Made by a program: the position numbers and the translations under genes
Source of the DNA: Sanderia malayensis
Taxonomy: Eukaryota; Cnidaria; Scyphozoa; Semaeostomeae; Pelagiidae
Assembly (NCBI GenBank): GCA_013076295.1
Contig: RQOL01000718.1
Coordinates: 1,426,001 to 1,490,000, forward strand
Direction of reading: 5' to 3'
Length of the DNA stretch: 64,000 nt
The notes under the pieces: generated by a model
Seen by the model: only the letters and a program-made list of their open reading frames with translations
The model's database searches: none
Told to the model about the DNA's origin: nothing
Shown: piece by piece, positions 54,788 to 64,000 of the stretch
How the letters are laid out: each line of letters opens with the position of its first letter
How positions within the stretch are numbered: the stretch's first letter is position 1

Positions 54788-57700
54788 ATGGCCAAAGTTG
54801 TGAAGAAAACTTACAGTAAAAAGGCAGCCTGGGAGACAGCAGGCAGCAGAGCCTTCGATGAAGCAAAGATTCAAACCCCGCGGAGCGAAATTAATCCCAA
54901 GAAGAAATTGTCAAGACCCAACATTTGGGCAAAAGTGCCTTTATTTGATTCACAGTCTCCTCAAAAAAATCCTCTAGGCCCAGTGTTAACGCTATCACCT
55001 TTTAAAAATACTGAGAAACCAGAGCCGAAAAAGAGAGGAAGAAAGAGAAAAGATGAAGATCTATTTGGTTTCGGGGATTTGGAAGATGACGTTGCACCAG
55101 CCGTAGAATATATCTCTCCAAAGAAGAAGAAGAAACTAGAAGAAGATCTTGAACATAATAGTCCAACAAAAATTGAAACGAAGACAACTCCTATAAAAAG
55201 AGGTAGAGGAAGACCACCAAAGTCACTTGTAAGCCAGAAAGAGAAAGAAGACCTGAAACCTGTTAGGAAATCACCAAAGAAAATTGCATCTCCTGGGAGA
55301 AATGGTCCTGAAAGCAAAAAAAAGAACATTAGACAATCTAAAAAGTTATCGGATGAGAAGGTCGGTCCTCGGATCAATGTGAAAGGAAAGGGACGAGGAA
55401 GAACAGCAAAAAGTTCTGAGGATGATAGTGTCACCGAAAAGGAAGAAAAGTCTCCTGCGTCATCTCTCTCAAAGGAAGCAAAAAGAGAGACAACTTCCTC
55501 AGGACAAAGTATAAGATCCCCCATTTCTAAAGATCTTTTCGGGAGTAAGTCAAGTGCTACATTGAATAAAGACGATTCTGCTGAAAGCGAAGCAAATAAA
55601 AACTCAGTGGAAAGCGATCAGCCTGTGATAAAGAGAAAGCGTGGAAGGCCACGTAAGAAGCCACTTGAGGACACTGCAAAGAATCAGGTATCTTCGGAAG
55701 CGGAGGATTCCCACGTGGCTCAAACAACAACTGAAGATTTGAGCCAAGTTACAAGTAGCAGTTCTAAGCAGGACATGGAACCAAGTCAACACTCTGTCAT
55801 TTTCATTGGAAGCAGTGACAGTGAGAATACTCCACAATTGGAAGGAAATATAATTGGCTCTAAACCTGCCGAGGCTTTGAGCTATATTGAGTGTTCAACT
55901 TTGAGTTCAAATACGCAAGAGACTGAAACTGAAAGTAATACTCAAACATCAGTGAAGAGCTCCAAAGGATCTTCTTCTTCAGGGGTATGTATCTGAGTAC
56001 CGGAAAAGCTATATTACGCCGCAGGGGGCTTATTTGATCTTCAATGTTCTATAGGGGGCTTATTAGACAAGGGGCTTAATGGAGAGGGGAGTTTAAAAAG
56101 TGTTTGTGTAAAATTACTCAACAATAACTTTTTACCGTTTATTCAATCAAAATTTTATTATTGTTCACAATTTAAAAAACAAAGGAGGGTTTAATCAAAA
56201 GTCTCGCTTTAAAAGGGGGGATATTTGAGATGTTGTTTTAATAGAGTTATTAAGCTATGTCTGCCTTGATACCTGCTCTGGGGTACATATTTCTTTATTC
56301 AATTCAAGGAAGCTCTTGGTACTTTGCCATGCTCGCAAAATTTAGCGATTGCATTATTCAAATCTAATCTGTGAATGCTATCTTTCCACCAGTCACCTTT
56401 CAAATGGTTCTTGAAAAACAATGAAAAAACTCTGTCTCCAAAACGAGTTGTTCAGCTCAGAAGAATATCAGTTCTCGTAAGTACTACCTTGTTTAATCTC
56501 ATCTGCTGACAGATTGATTAGTGAGCCCATTATTATTTGATAACAAAAAAGATAGCAAGAAGATGCATAAATTCATGTATATACACCATACATCTCCTGA
56601 TGAGTGGGAAACCACGAAACAGGCTTGTCGAGATGAAGAGTCTAGTCTTTTGAATCTTTTCTTCTTCGTGCATATATATCGCTCTACTTTAATGTATCGA
56701 GCACTTTTTCGGTAAATCGAAATACAGACTTCGTAAATTCATGTATATTACTGTTGTTTTTCTAGCCTACTTGCACTCCAAGCAAGGAGGATGATAGAGG
56801 TAGCAATGAGCCTGTCGCCGCTGTTCCATTTGGTATGTCTTGGACAATGCAAACAGACAGTGATGATGCAGTCAAAGTCAACAAACAGGATAAGGAGGTA
56901 TAGTTTGTTTTTGACTCACGGCGCATGCGTCGTGTAGTCTATATGACCAAGTTTCTTGAATAACAATGGTTCAATTGTCCGGACAAAAATTCTTGTACCA
57001 TCAGGTGTTGCGAAATTTGAAATTGTAAAATTTTCCCATACATACAAATCTCTTATAAAAAACTCGCGCGCAAAATTTTATTCTTATTTGGTATCGTTTT
57101 AATCAAGTGCTAGATGCTTTAGTCCTGATTATTGGTTTTAAATCGCTGCGTAGCAAAGCGCCTGGGTAGCAGAATATTATCGAGTCCTTGTCGAGAAAGA
57201 GCCGTCTTTGTGTGTTTTTGCAATTCTAGCCTGCGCATAGCCTCAAATCCTCCTCCGTTCACCAGCAATTTTCTTCAATTCATCAATGGGCGTAATCATT
57301 TCTGCAGTACACTGACAAGTTTCAATAACATTGGGAACACGATGTTGGGGTTTAGATTTTAGTCATTCAACGGTGCTCCTTCTCGTTTTCTAGCTGTTTA
57401 CAATTGTTAGAAACACAAAGCAAGCTCATGAAAGTGTTGAATTCGGAGAAAGTCAACAGGTTGGTAGATCTTCTCCAATTCTTACTCAAATTCTATTCCA
57501 TTAGCACTTTTATCTGCGTAGCTTGCATTATAGGATGTAACATATTGCCCACTCTTACCAAATCAGAAGCAATGTTAGACTCTAACATGTAGCTCACTCT
57601 AGCGTAACTTTCTTCATAATAAAGCGTTGTACTATACCTTGTGAAACTTTACTTTCTATTTCATCATCTAAGATGTCGTCTCTATAGATCTTTGAACTGA

Positions 57701-60700
57701 TCTTTTAGATCTTCTCGTAGATCTTTTAAAGTTCTTTATCGATCTTTTAGATCATTTAGATTGATTTCTTAAATCTCTTTAACAATTGTTTAAATTTCTT
57801 AATCGATCTTGTAGATCTTTTAAACGATCTCACAGATCTCTAGGTTTTGTAATTGGATATCTTACAAAATTTAATAGAGCTTCTCATGCAAGAAACTCTA
57901 TTAACACATTTAGCAAAGTTTCTTATGACTTTCAATTACTTTCAATTATTCTTCTTATGCATATATACATGGTCAATCCAGCACAATTTTATCTACTTAT
58001 TCGTTAAATGTGAAATGCACGTCTACATTTCTTTGCAGTTCAAAGATGACGTTGATTATTTGTTGGATGGTATTGGTGGTGGCAATTCTCTGTCAACACG
58101 GTGCTTGAGTCTGCTAGAGCTGGCGTCGAAGTGCTCGAAATCTGCATTTAGAATGCACTTGAGGGCACATGATGTGGTATCGTTGATCTTTGACAAACTC
58201 AGCGATGCTCCCTCAAATCAGGTATGTTATTCCTCAAACATTGACTCCCTGCGGATGTTACTCGGTCAAGTGATAGCTGTGTGACTGGTTATGTTTGTCC
58301 GATGGGGAAGGGGGGTAATATCTCTGCGATTTGATTGAATGTAAAAAGCGTTGCTTGTGCGTGAGTCAGTCGCTTGGTACGCCCGTCTTTCTTACTCACA
58401 CGTATAGACTTTCATTTGTAAGTTCATGAATATCCGGGGGTTGCATCAGTGAAATAAAGAAAGTATTGATGACGTGTAGAAATCCGCAGCCATTTGTTTT
58501 TCTTGGAGTGATATTGGGAAGAGGAAACAGGAGTGAAAATGCGAATTTAATCTGACGTCACGATCGAGAACGAATCTGCCTCCATCATCTGATGTCACGA
58601 TGTTAAAAATCAATGTGCCGTTAAATATATAAGAATATTGTATAGAGCTTCAGTCCTGCGCTGTTGAGCAGTTTTTGAAGTGCTTTCAAGCAGTGTCTCG
58701 TTGTTTGCGAAAAGTTTGAAATGGAACATAAAGAGGAGATCTGTACTGAACTGGATGCCTCTATCGGATCGTTTGAAGTCGAATTCGAGTTGAAAGAACC
58801 GAGTGATTTTCCGGACGACTTTGACGTTTACGATCTCAATGGGAAATGTGAAGACTTGTCGCAGAGTAACAGACGGCTGGAAGAGAAAGTGCGGACACTC
58901 AGTGCCTCGCTTGTTAAAGCGGGTGTATCTGTACGCAATGTTGAACAAAGGCTGAGCAGTCAGTTTGCGAACGAGGCCAAGATGAAGAACATTGTCAAGC
59001 AAATGGAGCAGTATTTGTGCTCTTCTGATGACGAGGTTGAAGAGTTGCAACGAGAGGTTTGCAGGCTGAAGGAAGAGTTGTTTGGGTTGAAGCAAGAGAA
59101 AGAGCAGTTGGAGATGTTGTTGAAGGAAGCGAGTGAACAACAGAGAGAGAAAGACGAAGCAATTTCCTTGATTAATGGGAAATTGGAGGAAATTTTCAAG
59201 GCATACGAAGGTGATAAGAAAAGCTATGAAGAGAAGATAGCCGATGCTTTCAGGCAGCTTGAAGGGGTGAGAAAGGAGAAGGGGTGTGTTGAAGAGGAGC
59301 TGGCCAATGCTGTTCACGATGCTGATACAAAGAAGAAGAGGATTTTGGAACTGACGCAGAGTACAGAAAAACTGTCGAATAAGCTCATGTTTACCCAAGA
59401 CAAGCTTTCTATTGTTTTAAGCGAGAATTCGAGAATGGAAGAGGATTTGGGGGTGAAAGAGAGGGCGCTGAAGGATGTAGATGAGGAGAATCAAGACTGC
59501 AAGAAATATGTGAAGGATTTGGAGAGATTGGTCAGGGAGAAGGAGGGGACTAACAAAACGATTTTCGATCAGCTGGAACTAAGTATTGTCAATAATAGTA
59601 AGATTGAAGATGAATGCAAAAAGTTGCAGGGTGAATTGGACGATTCTGATGGAGTTGTGTTTGAGTTGAAAAGACAGTTGAGTGTTGCAGTGGAGAATTC
59701 TGAGAAGCTCAACGAGGAAGTAATGGCAAAGAATACGGAAGTGGATTTGATAAAGCATGATTGCGAAGTGTTGAAGAAGAGTTTCGATGATGCAATGTCA
59801 AAGAATGTTGTTTTAGAGCTTGAAGTTAGCAGCAGTGAGTCGTCAATCACGAGGCTTGAGAAGGAGATCCATGTCGCAAAAGAGGCTGAGCGTAAAATGA
59901 GTTTGGAAATGGCTAAAAAGATCAACGAGAACGAGGCTTTGTGTAATGCCGAGAAGGTGCTTGCTGGTCGGATTAATCAGATCGAGGCTGTCAATGCTGA
60001 TTTGAGCAAGTCTCTTGAGAAGGTGAATGAAAAGCTTCGTAAGAGTGACGGCGAAAAGAAAGCAAGCGAAAATGAGCTTCAAGCGTTGGCCTCAGAGTTT
60101 CGAGAGCTCGAAGTGAAGTATGCCTCGATGGAAAAAGCTGTGAAGGAGAAAGAAGTCGAGTTGACGTCAGCTGCTGAGCTTAAAGAGAGAGAGCAAAACG
60201 ATTTGCTAAGGTTGGTGAAGAAGCTTAAGAAGACAGTGAAGAATTTGAGAAAGGAAGATCAAGTTGTAAAGGACAAGATGTTGAGTTTGGAGGTCGAGAA
60301 GGAAACTCTCAGCTCCGATTTTGCATGGAAGAACGCTGAGTTGGGAAAGTCGTTGCAACTTTTAAGAGATTTGGAGAAAGAGCTTCGTGAGAGGAGTTGC
60401 GAATTGGTTGATGTTACGCTGGAAAACGGTGGCTTGAAAGGGAAGATTGGTGATATTAATGATGCCAAGGAACGAATGGCTTGTTCTCTGAATATGGCAG
60501 CAGAAAAGGAGGCATCGTTTAGGCACGAATTGCAGAATTTGCAAGAGAAATGCGACGAAATGACGAAGAAGATTCAAGATAGTGAAAGTCAATGTTGTGG
60601 CTTGAGTGATCGGAACGATGAGCTGAATCGACTGAACGAGAAGTTGAAGAGGGATTTTGAGAGATTGAAAGTTGAGTTGGGGGATTCAAGGGGTCTCTGC

Positions 60701-63700
60701 GAAGGCCAGAAGGAACTGATATCAATAGGAGGAAGACACGTGCAGTCGCTGCTTGATGATAAGACCAATTTAGAAACTCAGGTGGTTGAGAAAGATTTGC
60801 TCGTGAGAAATGTGGAGGAGGATAGACGACGATTGGGAGCAACTGTGGAGGAGACTGCAGCAAGGTTGAACGAGGTTGTCGAGCAGAACAAGGAAGCCAG
60901 ACTGGCTTTGGAGAAGCAAGTAGAGAGCCACGTGCGTGAAATTGCCGAACTTGAGAAGAGCAATGCAGGTTTGAAGCTGTCGATTTCGAAGCTTGAGGAA
61001 CGAGTGAGTGGTTTGAAAGTTGAGAAGGATACTTTGAATGCTGAAATGGCTGATTTGAGAGGAAATTTGGAGAGGAAGATGTTTTCTGAGACACAGCTGA
61101 AAGAAAAGCTATGTGGCAAGACAGGAGAGCTGAAAGAGGCCTCAGAACAGTTGGACAATGAGAGGCTGTTAGTGAAGACAAAGGAAGAGGAACTATTGGG
61201 TTTGGTCAAACAACTCGAGGCTGCAAAGGAAAGAATCGAAGATTTGTCTCAGAAATTTGTCGCAGAAAGGAAGGTTCTCGGGGGAAAGGTCGAAAAGTGG
61301 AAGGAAATGTGCAAGGTGTTGCAAGAAGAGAAGAAGGATTTGTTGGCGAGTAAGTTGAAGATTGAAGAAGATTTCGGGAAGAGAGTGTTGTATTTGGAGA
61401 GTTGTTTGTGTGCAGAGAAAGAAGAGCTGTCTCGATTCGGTTTGAGATTTCAGGAGAAGAAAGCTGAACTGGATGCAGTAAAGAGCAAAGTGCAAAAGTT
61501 AAGCACAGATAATAGCGAGTTAAGGCGATCCTTGGAGGCGCAAAAGGTCGATTTAGAGAGGCGAGATGCCGTGGTCACGGAGCTGCAAAATAAACTCGTC
61601 TCTGAGCAAACCTCGAGCAAGACATTGCGAGAAATTCTCAGCTCTACTGAGTGTAAGCTGAGCATGCGCTGTGAGGAGGATGAATCGGTTACAGCCATGT
61701 TGAAATCTGCGCAAACAGATGTCGAATACACGAGACACGCGTTAAAGACAGTTGAGGTGAGAAACTTGTTTCTCGAGACGACGAAGGTGAGCTTGGAGGC
61801 CGAGCTTCAAAAGAAGGATGCTGATTTAAGGCAGATTGAAAGCGAGCTCAGCAGGAAGCGTGAGGAGGAGACGAGTTTGCTTGCTGACATGAAGAATGCA
61901 AAGCTCGAGGCGAAGAAGATGGCTCGAGACAAGGAATTGGCTGACAAGCAAAGGAAGAAACTCGAGCTAAAACTGCTTCATGTTGGAGTGAAGATCAACA
62001 GCACGAATGCAGAGCAACATGGTCGCCTCAATTGTAGGAGTTATTCACGAGAGCGAGGCTCGATTGTTCATGATGGGAATCGGGAACGAGGCTGTCCACC
62101 AATTGATTAGCATCTGACAGGAAATGACAGTGACTTTTTGCAACGTTGTTGCTGTTGTAATTCCTGTGCAAATGAATAATTATTCTGTTCTAATGAATAA
62201 TGATGGATTATGTTACGAAGGAAATCCTATGGTGACAAGATGACTGGTAGTAATTAACATAAATAAGAGAGTGTTTGAAACTGGCAAGCAATACGTATGA
62301 CTGGCTACGATACTTGTGATTAATGTGAACATTTTACAAGCTCTGTGCAACTGTAGTGTATCACTGAATTGTTAAATATTGTTTGAGATATCAGCAATGT
62401 TTGTTAGTCTGCCCCTGTCATTCCTTATCAATTTCTTTTTGAAGACTTTAAAATGCGTAATCCTTAATTGTATTCCGTAGATTCATGTGTTAGTATATCT
62501 TTGAATTTTCTGCCATTTTTGCAATTTTTAATGCATTCTTTCGTAGAAACTGGCACTTTGTACTGCAGCCACGATGTTCATGTTGACAAGAGACCGTCTG
62601 AGCATTGACTTTGACAAATCCATACTCGGTGAGTTGCTCCTTCAAATATTCCAAGGCAAAGCTAGTATTCATTTGATGCTTCTTCGCAGATGCTCTACTT
62701 CAATGCACAGATAGCATGCTTGTTTTTCTCATCCCTCTTTGCGATTCTACGGCATTGTTTCTCAATTGTTTCAACAGCAACTTGTTGTAAGTTTGCTTTG
62801 GTCTTTCTGCAGAAATGATGTTGAAGTTGCTGGCTATTGAGGAAAACGAAGAGACGCGTCAATCTAAAGAATGGAATAGACTAACAACCAAACTCCGGTA
62901 AGTATTATCAATATAAATATTAATTCAAGTAAATCTATTAAGAGTTGAACAGGTACAGAAACTTTACGTATAGTAATCATTTCAAACGCTGTTGCTCTTG
63001 TGATTAGCTTGATCTAGCAGGAGGAACTAAAAATGTTTAAAACTTTATTCTTTGAAGATATTTGTATCTAATTTTTTATGTTCATTCTTTTAGAACACTA
63101 TTTGAGAAGGATGAAATTCAGGGCATAAATAACCTCGATTTAAATCAGTTGACCGTGAGTTAGGACTTAGTCTTTTGCTGGCTGTTAAATTAATACATTA
63201 TGCTGCAATCTAACATCATACTATGTTGTATTATGTTACATTATACATGTAGGTTATGCCATTTACTTACGACTTTCATATTTTTCCATCCAGATTGCCT
63301 CTTTGGCAAGAGAGTCTTTTCTGTCATTGACATTGCAAAGAACAGGCTCGTGGTTCAAGGAGGAAATCAGGCTACTTGGAGGCTTAGATCACATTGTCGA
63401 TACAGGTAGGTCAACTTGCAAACAAGGCTTTCCTTCATACTGATGCTCTTTCAACAGAGCATCATGACTGGTTTACTGGTATCTAAAGACGATTATCTTC
63501 TTTGGAGATCAGTGGACTCGACTCAGTGAGAAGCATGTTTCTCATTAAGAAACAGGCTTTTCGGGTTGAGTTTTATTGTTTATGTAGATTTCATGTTCTT
63601 TTCCTGTGGTTTCTTATTTCCCGGGCCTCACTGCATACAATAGTGAATATTTCGATTTTAATTTCATGTTTTTATTTTAGTTGTTACATGCAGCAAGGTT

Positions 63701-64000
63701 CTTGCTAAGCCCTGCTCCGAACTGCAATCTCAATCGAACTCTAATCTACGTCAGATCGAACGCTGTCTCAAACTCCTTGAAAATGTGAGTGAGTGAATAA
63801 CGGAATGGAAAATAGCTTCTAATCTTCAATGTGTATTTAGCCCAAAGAGCTTGATCGATTCCAAAAACATATGCTCTTTTTGTATCATGTATTGAATAGC
63901 ATTACGTCATTGTTATTGTCATTGGCTCAAATTGGGTTGTGAGATGCATAGTTTGATGTAATTCTTATCGAAATCCTCCATATAGGTTACTGGTCAGTGT
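54788..64000 (+). CDS. WAPL: Wings apart-like cohesin release factor (partial, 3' end beyond right edge)
   Basis: WAPL opens the cohesin ring with PDS5. Exons seen: 54788-55984, 56393-56476, 56766-56897, 57394-57459, 58039-58221, 62547-62628, 62813-62897, 63094-63154, 63294-63405, 63681-63784, 63986 onward; phases all agree. The disordered N-terminal exon (399 codons) begins with KTYSKK (the conserved YSR-like start), has one FGF motif at residues 93-95 (PDS5/SA binding in vertebrates) and four AT-hook-like cores, KKRGRKRK (81-88), KRGRGRPPK (137-145), KGRGR (201-205) and [10 protein letters not shown] (282-291). The WAPL domain starts at [10 protein letters not shown] and includes [77 protein letters not shown] and [12 protein letters not shown]. 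Intron 5 (58222-62546) contains a separate intronless gene. Confidence 0.95.
56015..56250. repeat. Family F repeat copy 3 (WAPL intron 1)
   Basis: CAGGGGGCTTATTTGATC, AGGGGGCTTATTAGACAAGG and GGGCTTAATGGAGAGG, starting 30 bp after the exon 1 donor. Confidence 0.55.
57145..57265 (-). repeat. Dispersed repeat family D, copy 2 (WAPL intron 3)
   Basis: CGCTGCGTAGCAAAGCG, ATTATCGAGTCCTTGTCGAG and CAAATCCTCCTCCG are the inverse of motifs at 30541-30730. Confidence 0.6.
57675..57845. repeat. GATCTTTTAGATC-rich imperfect repeat (WAPL intron 4)
   Basis: Reiterated GATCTTTTAGATC and TAGATCTTTTAAA motifs, many self-complementary; no coding signal. Confidence 0.7.
58553..58632 (+). promoter_or_regulatory. 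Promoter elements of the nested coiled-coil gene
   Basis: TGACGTCA (58553-58560, consensus CRE) and TGATGTCA (58590-58597, one mismatch) are followed by TATATAA (58626-58632), about 90 bp before the ATG at 58721. The order CRE-CRE-TATA on the coding strand supports an independent promoter inside the WAPL intron. Confidence 0.6.
58721..62110 (+). CDS. Intronless 1129-residue coiled-coil protein nested in WAPL intron 5
   Basis: A single uninterrupted ORF lying between WAPL exons 58039-58221 and 62547-62628, same strand. After an acidic head (about residues 1-45, [11 protein letters not shown]) almost the whole protein is heptad-rich coiled coil (for example [20 protein letters not shown]) to about residue 1100, then a short basic, Ser/Arg tail (SYSRERGS). 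No motor, ATPase, CH, GRIP or zinc domain is visible; resemblance to myosin-tail, golgin or SMC proteins is what any long coiled coil shows. Likely a structural scaffold (centrosome, cilium or Golgi); function unknown. The long open frames on the opposite strand arise from its Glu/Lys-rich codons. No canonical AATAAA is seen in the 400 bases downstream. Absence of introns suggests retroposition. Confidence 0.85.
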   Translation: MEHKEEICTELDASIGSFEVEFELKEPSDFPDDFDVYDLNGKCEDLSQSNRRLEEKVRTLSASLVKAGVSVRNVEQRLSSQFANEAKMKNIVKQMEQYLCSSDDEVEELQREVCRLKEELFGLKQEKEQLEMLLKEASEQQREKDEAISLINGKLEEIFKAYEGDKKSYEEKIADAFRQLEGVRKEKGCVEEELANAVHDADTKKKRILELTQSTEKLSNKLMFTQDKLSIVLSENSRMEEDLGVKERALKDVDEENQDCKKYVKDLERLVREKEGTNKTIFDQLELSIVNNSKIEDECKKLQGELDDSDGVVFELKRQLSVAVENSEKLNEEVMAKNTEVDLIKHDCEVLKKSFDDAMSKNVVLELEVSSSESSITRLEKEIHVAKEAERKMSLEMAKKINENEALCNAEKVLAGRINQIEAVNADLSKSLEKVNEKLRKSDGEKKASENELQALASEFRELEVKYASMEKAVKEKEVELTSAAELKEREQNDLLRLVKKLKKTVKNLRKEDQVVKDKMLSLEVEKETLSSDFAWKNAELGKSLQLLRDLEKELRERSCELVDVTLENGGLKGKIGDINDAKERMACSLNMAAEKEASFRHELQNLQEKCDEMTKKIQDSESQCCGLSDRNDELNRLNEKLKRDFERLKVELGDSRGLCEGQKELISIGGRHVQSLLDDKTNLETQVVEKDLLVRNVEEDRRRLGATVEETAARLNEVVEQNKEARLALEKQVESHVREIAELEKSNAGLKLSISKLEERVSGLKVEKDTLNAEMADLRGNLERKMFSETQLKEKLCGKTGELKEASEQLDNERLLVKTKEEELLGLVKQLEAAKERIEDLSQKFVAERKVLGGKVEKWKEMCKVLQEEKKDLLASKLKIEEDFGKRVLYLESCLCAEKEELSRFGLRFQEKKAELDAVKSKVQKLSTDNSELRRSLEAQKVDLERRDAVVTELQNKLVSEQTSSKTLREILSSTECKLSMRCEEDESVTAMLKSAQTDVEYTRHALKTVEVRNLFLETTKVSLEAELQKKDADLRQIESELSRKREEETSLLADMKNAKLEAKKMARDKELADKQRKKLELKLLHVGVKINSTNAEQHGRLNCRSYSRERGSIVHDGNRERGCPPID
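62111..62546. other. 3' flank of nested gene and end of WAPL intron 5
   Basis: AT-rich, with AATGAATAATTA-type sequences but no exact AATAAA; the WAPL exon 6 acceptor TTTCGTAG ends at 62546. A frame on the minus strand (62490-62672) is the shadow of that exon. Confidence 0.5.

Noticed and set aside
54961..55524. 187-residue minus-strand ORF opposite WAPL exon 1
   Set aside because: Shadow of the Lys/Ser/Glu-rich WAPL exon; Phe/Ser-rich translation without homology.
58610..59398. 262-residue ORF on the minus strand, and similar ones at 60519-61181 and 61193-61731
   Set aside because: They are antisense to the Glu/Lys/Leu-rich coiled-coil ORF; GAG/AAG/TTG codons read backwards as CTC/CTT/CAA and so avoid stops. 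The translations are low-complexity Ser/Phe/Leu with no domain.

Overview
The window is nuclear DNA of an animal, most likely a cnidarian (probably an anthozoan). I base this on spliced, vertebrate-like gene structures with GT-AG (a few GC-AG) introns of roughly 0.1-1.7 kb, AT-rich intergenic DNA packed with short inverted-repeat transposons, a TTAGGG-type repeat, a secreted discoidin-domain protein and a ShKT-type cysteine module. The lineage call is an inference; the animal origin is firm. Gene models below were built by hand: every stated exon chain keeps reading frame across its splice sites.

Layout. 1-3500 (-): LMF2, ER lipase maturation factor, cut by the left edge and carrying an unexpected ShKT exon. 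5087-6960 (-): small secreted F5/8C (discoidin) protein. 8869-14558 (-): ATP6V1H, V-ATPase subunit H, 16 exons. 15381-19795 (+): KICS2, KICSTOR subunit, divergent from ATP6V1H, with a 98-bp tandem array that copies the splice acceptor of exon 8. 20438-24600 (-): DNTTIP1, HDAC1/2 (MiDAC) scaffold, 15 exons. 25106-25528 (-): RPP25-like Alba protein. 26400-27665 (-): single-exon type II membrane protein resembling a Golgi glycosyltransferase. 27666-31377: gene-poor and transposon-rich. 31378-35589: a complete Mutator-like element with long terminal inverted repeats, an 8-bp target duplication and a PHD-FLYWCH-MULE transposase gene. 37994-43523 (+): ANO10, 13 exons. 44040-47873 (+): EFHC1/2-type DM10 protein without the usual EF-hand. 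48124-49558 (-): EBAG9. 49762-54424 (+): WDR4, whose intron 9 holds an interstitial TTAGGG satellite. 54788-64000 (+): WAPL cohesin-release factor, cut by the right edge. 58721-62110 (+): an intronless 1129-residue coiled-coil gene nested in a WAPL intron.

Most genes are unrelated housekeeping genes. Two linked pairs stand out: ATP6V1H/KICS2, divergent and both acting at the lysosome in mTORC1 nutrient signalling, and EBAG9/WDR4, head-to-head with about 200 bp between start codons. At least six families of short inverted-repeat elements (MITEs), a tRNA-derived SINE and several minisatellites fill introns and gaps. No rRNA, CRISPR array or convincing functional tRNA gene was seen.
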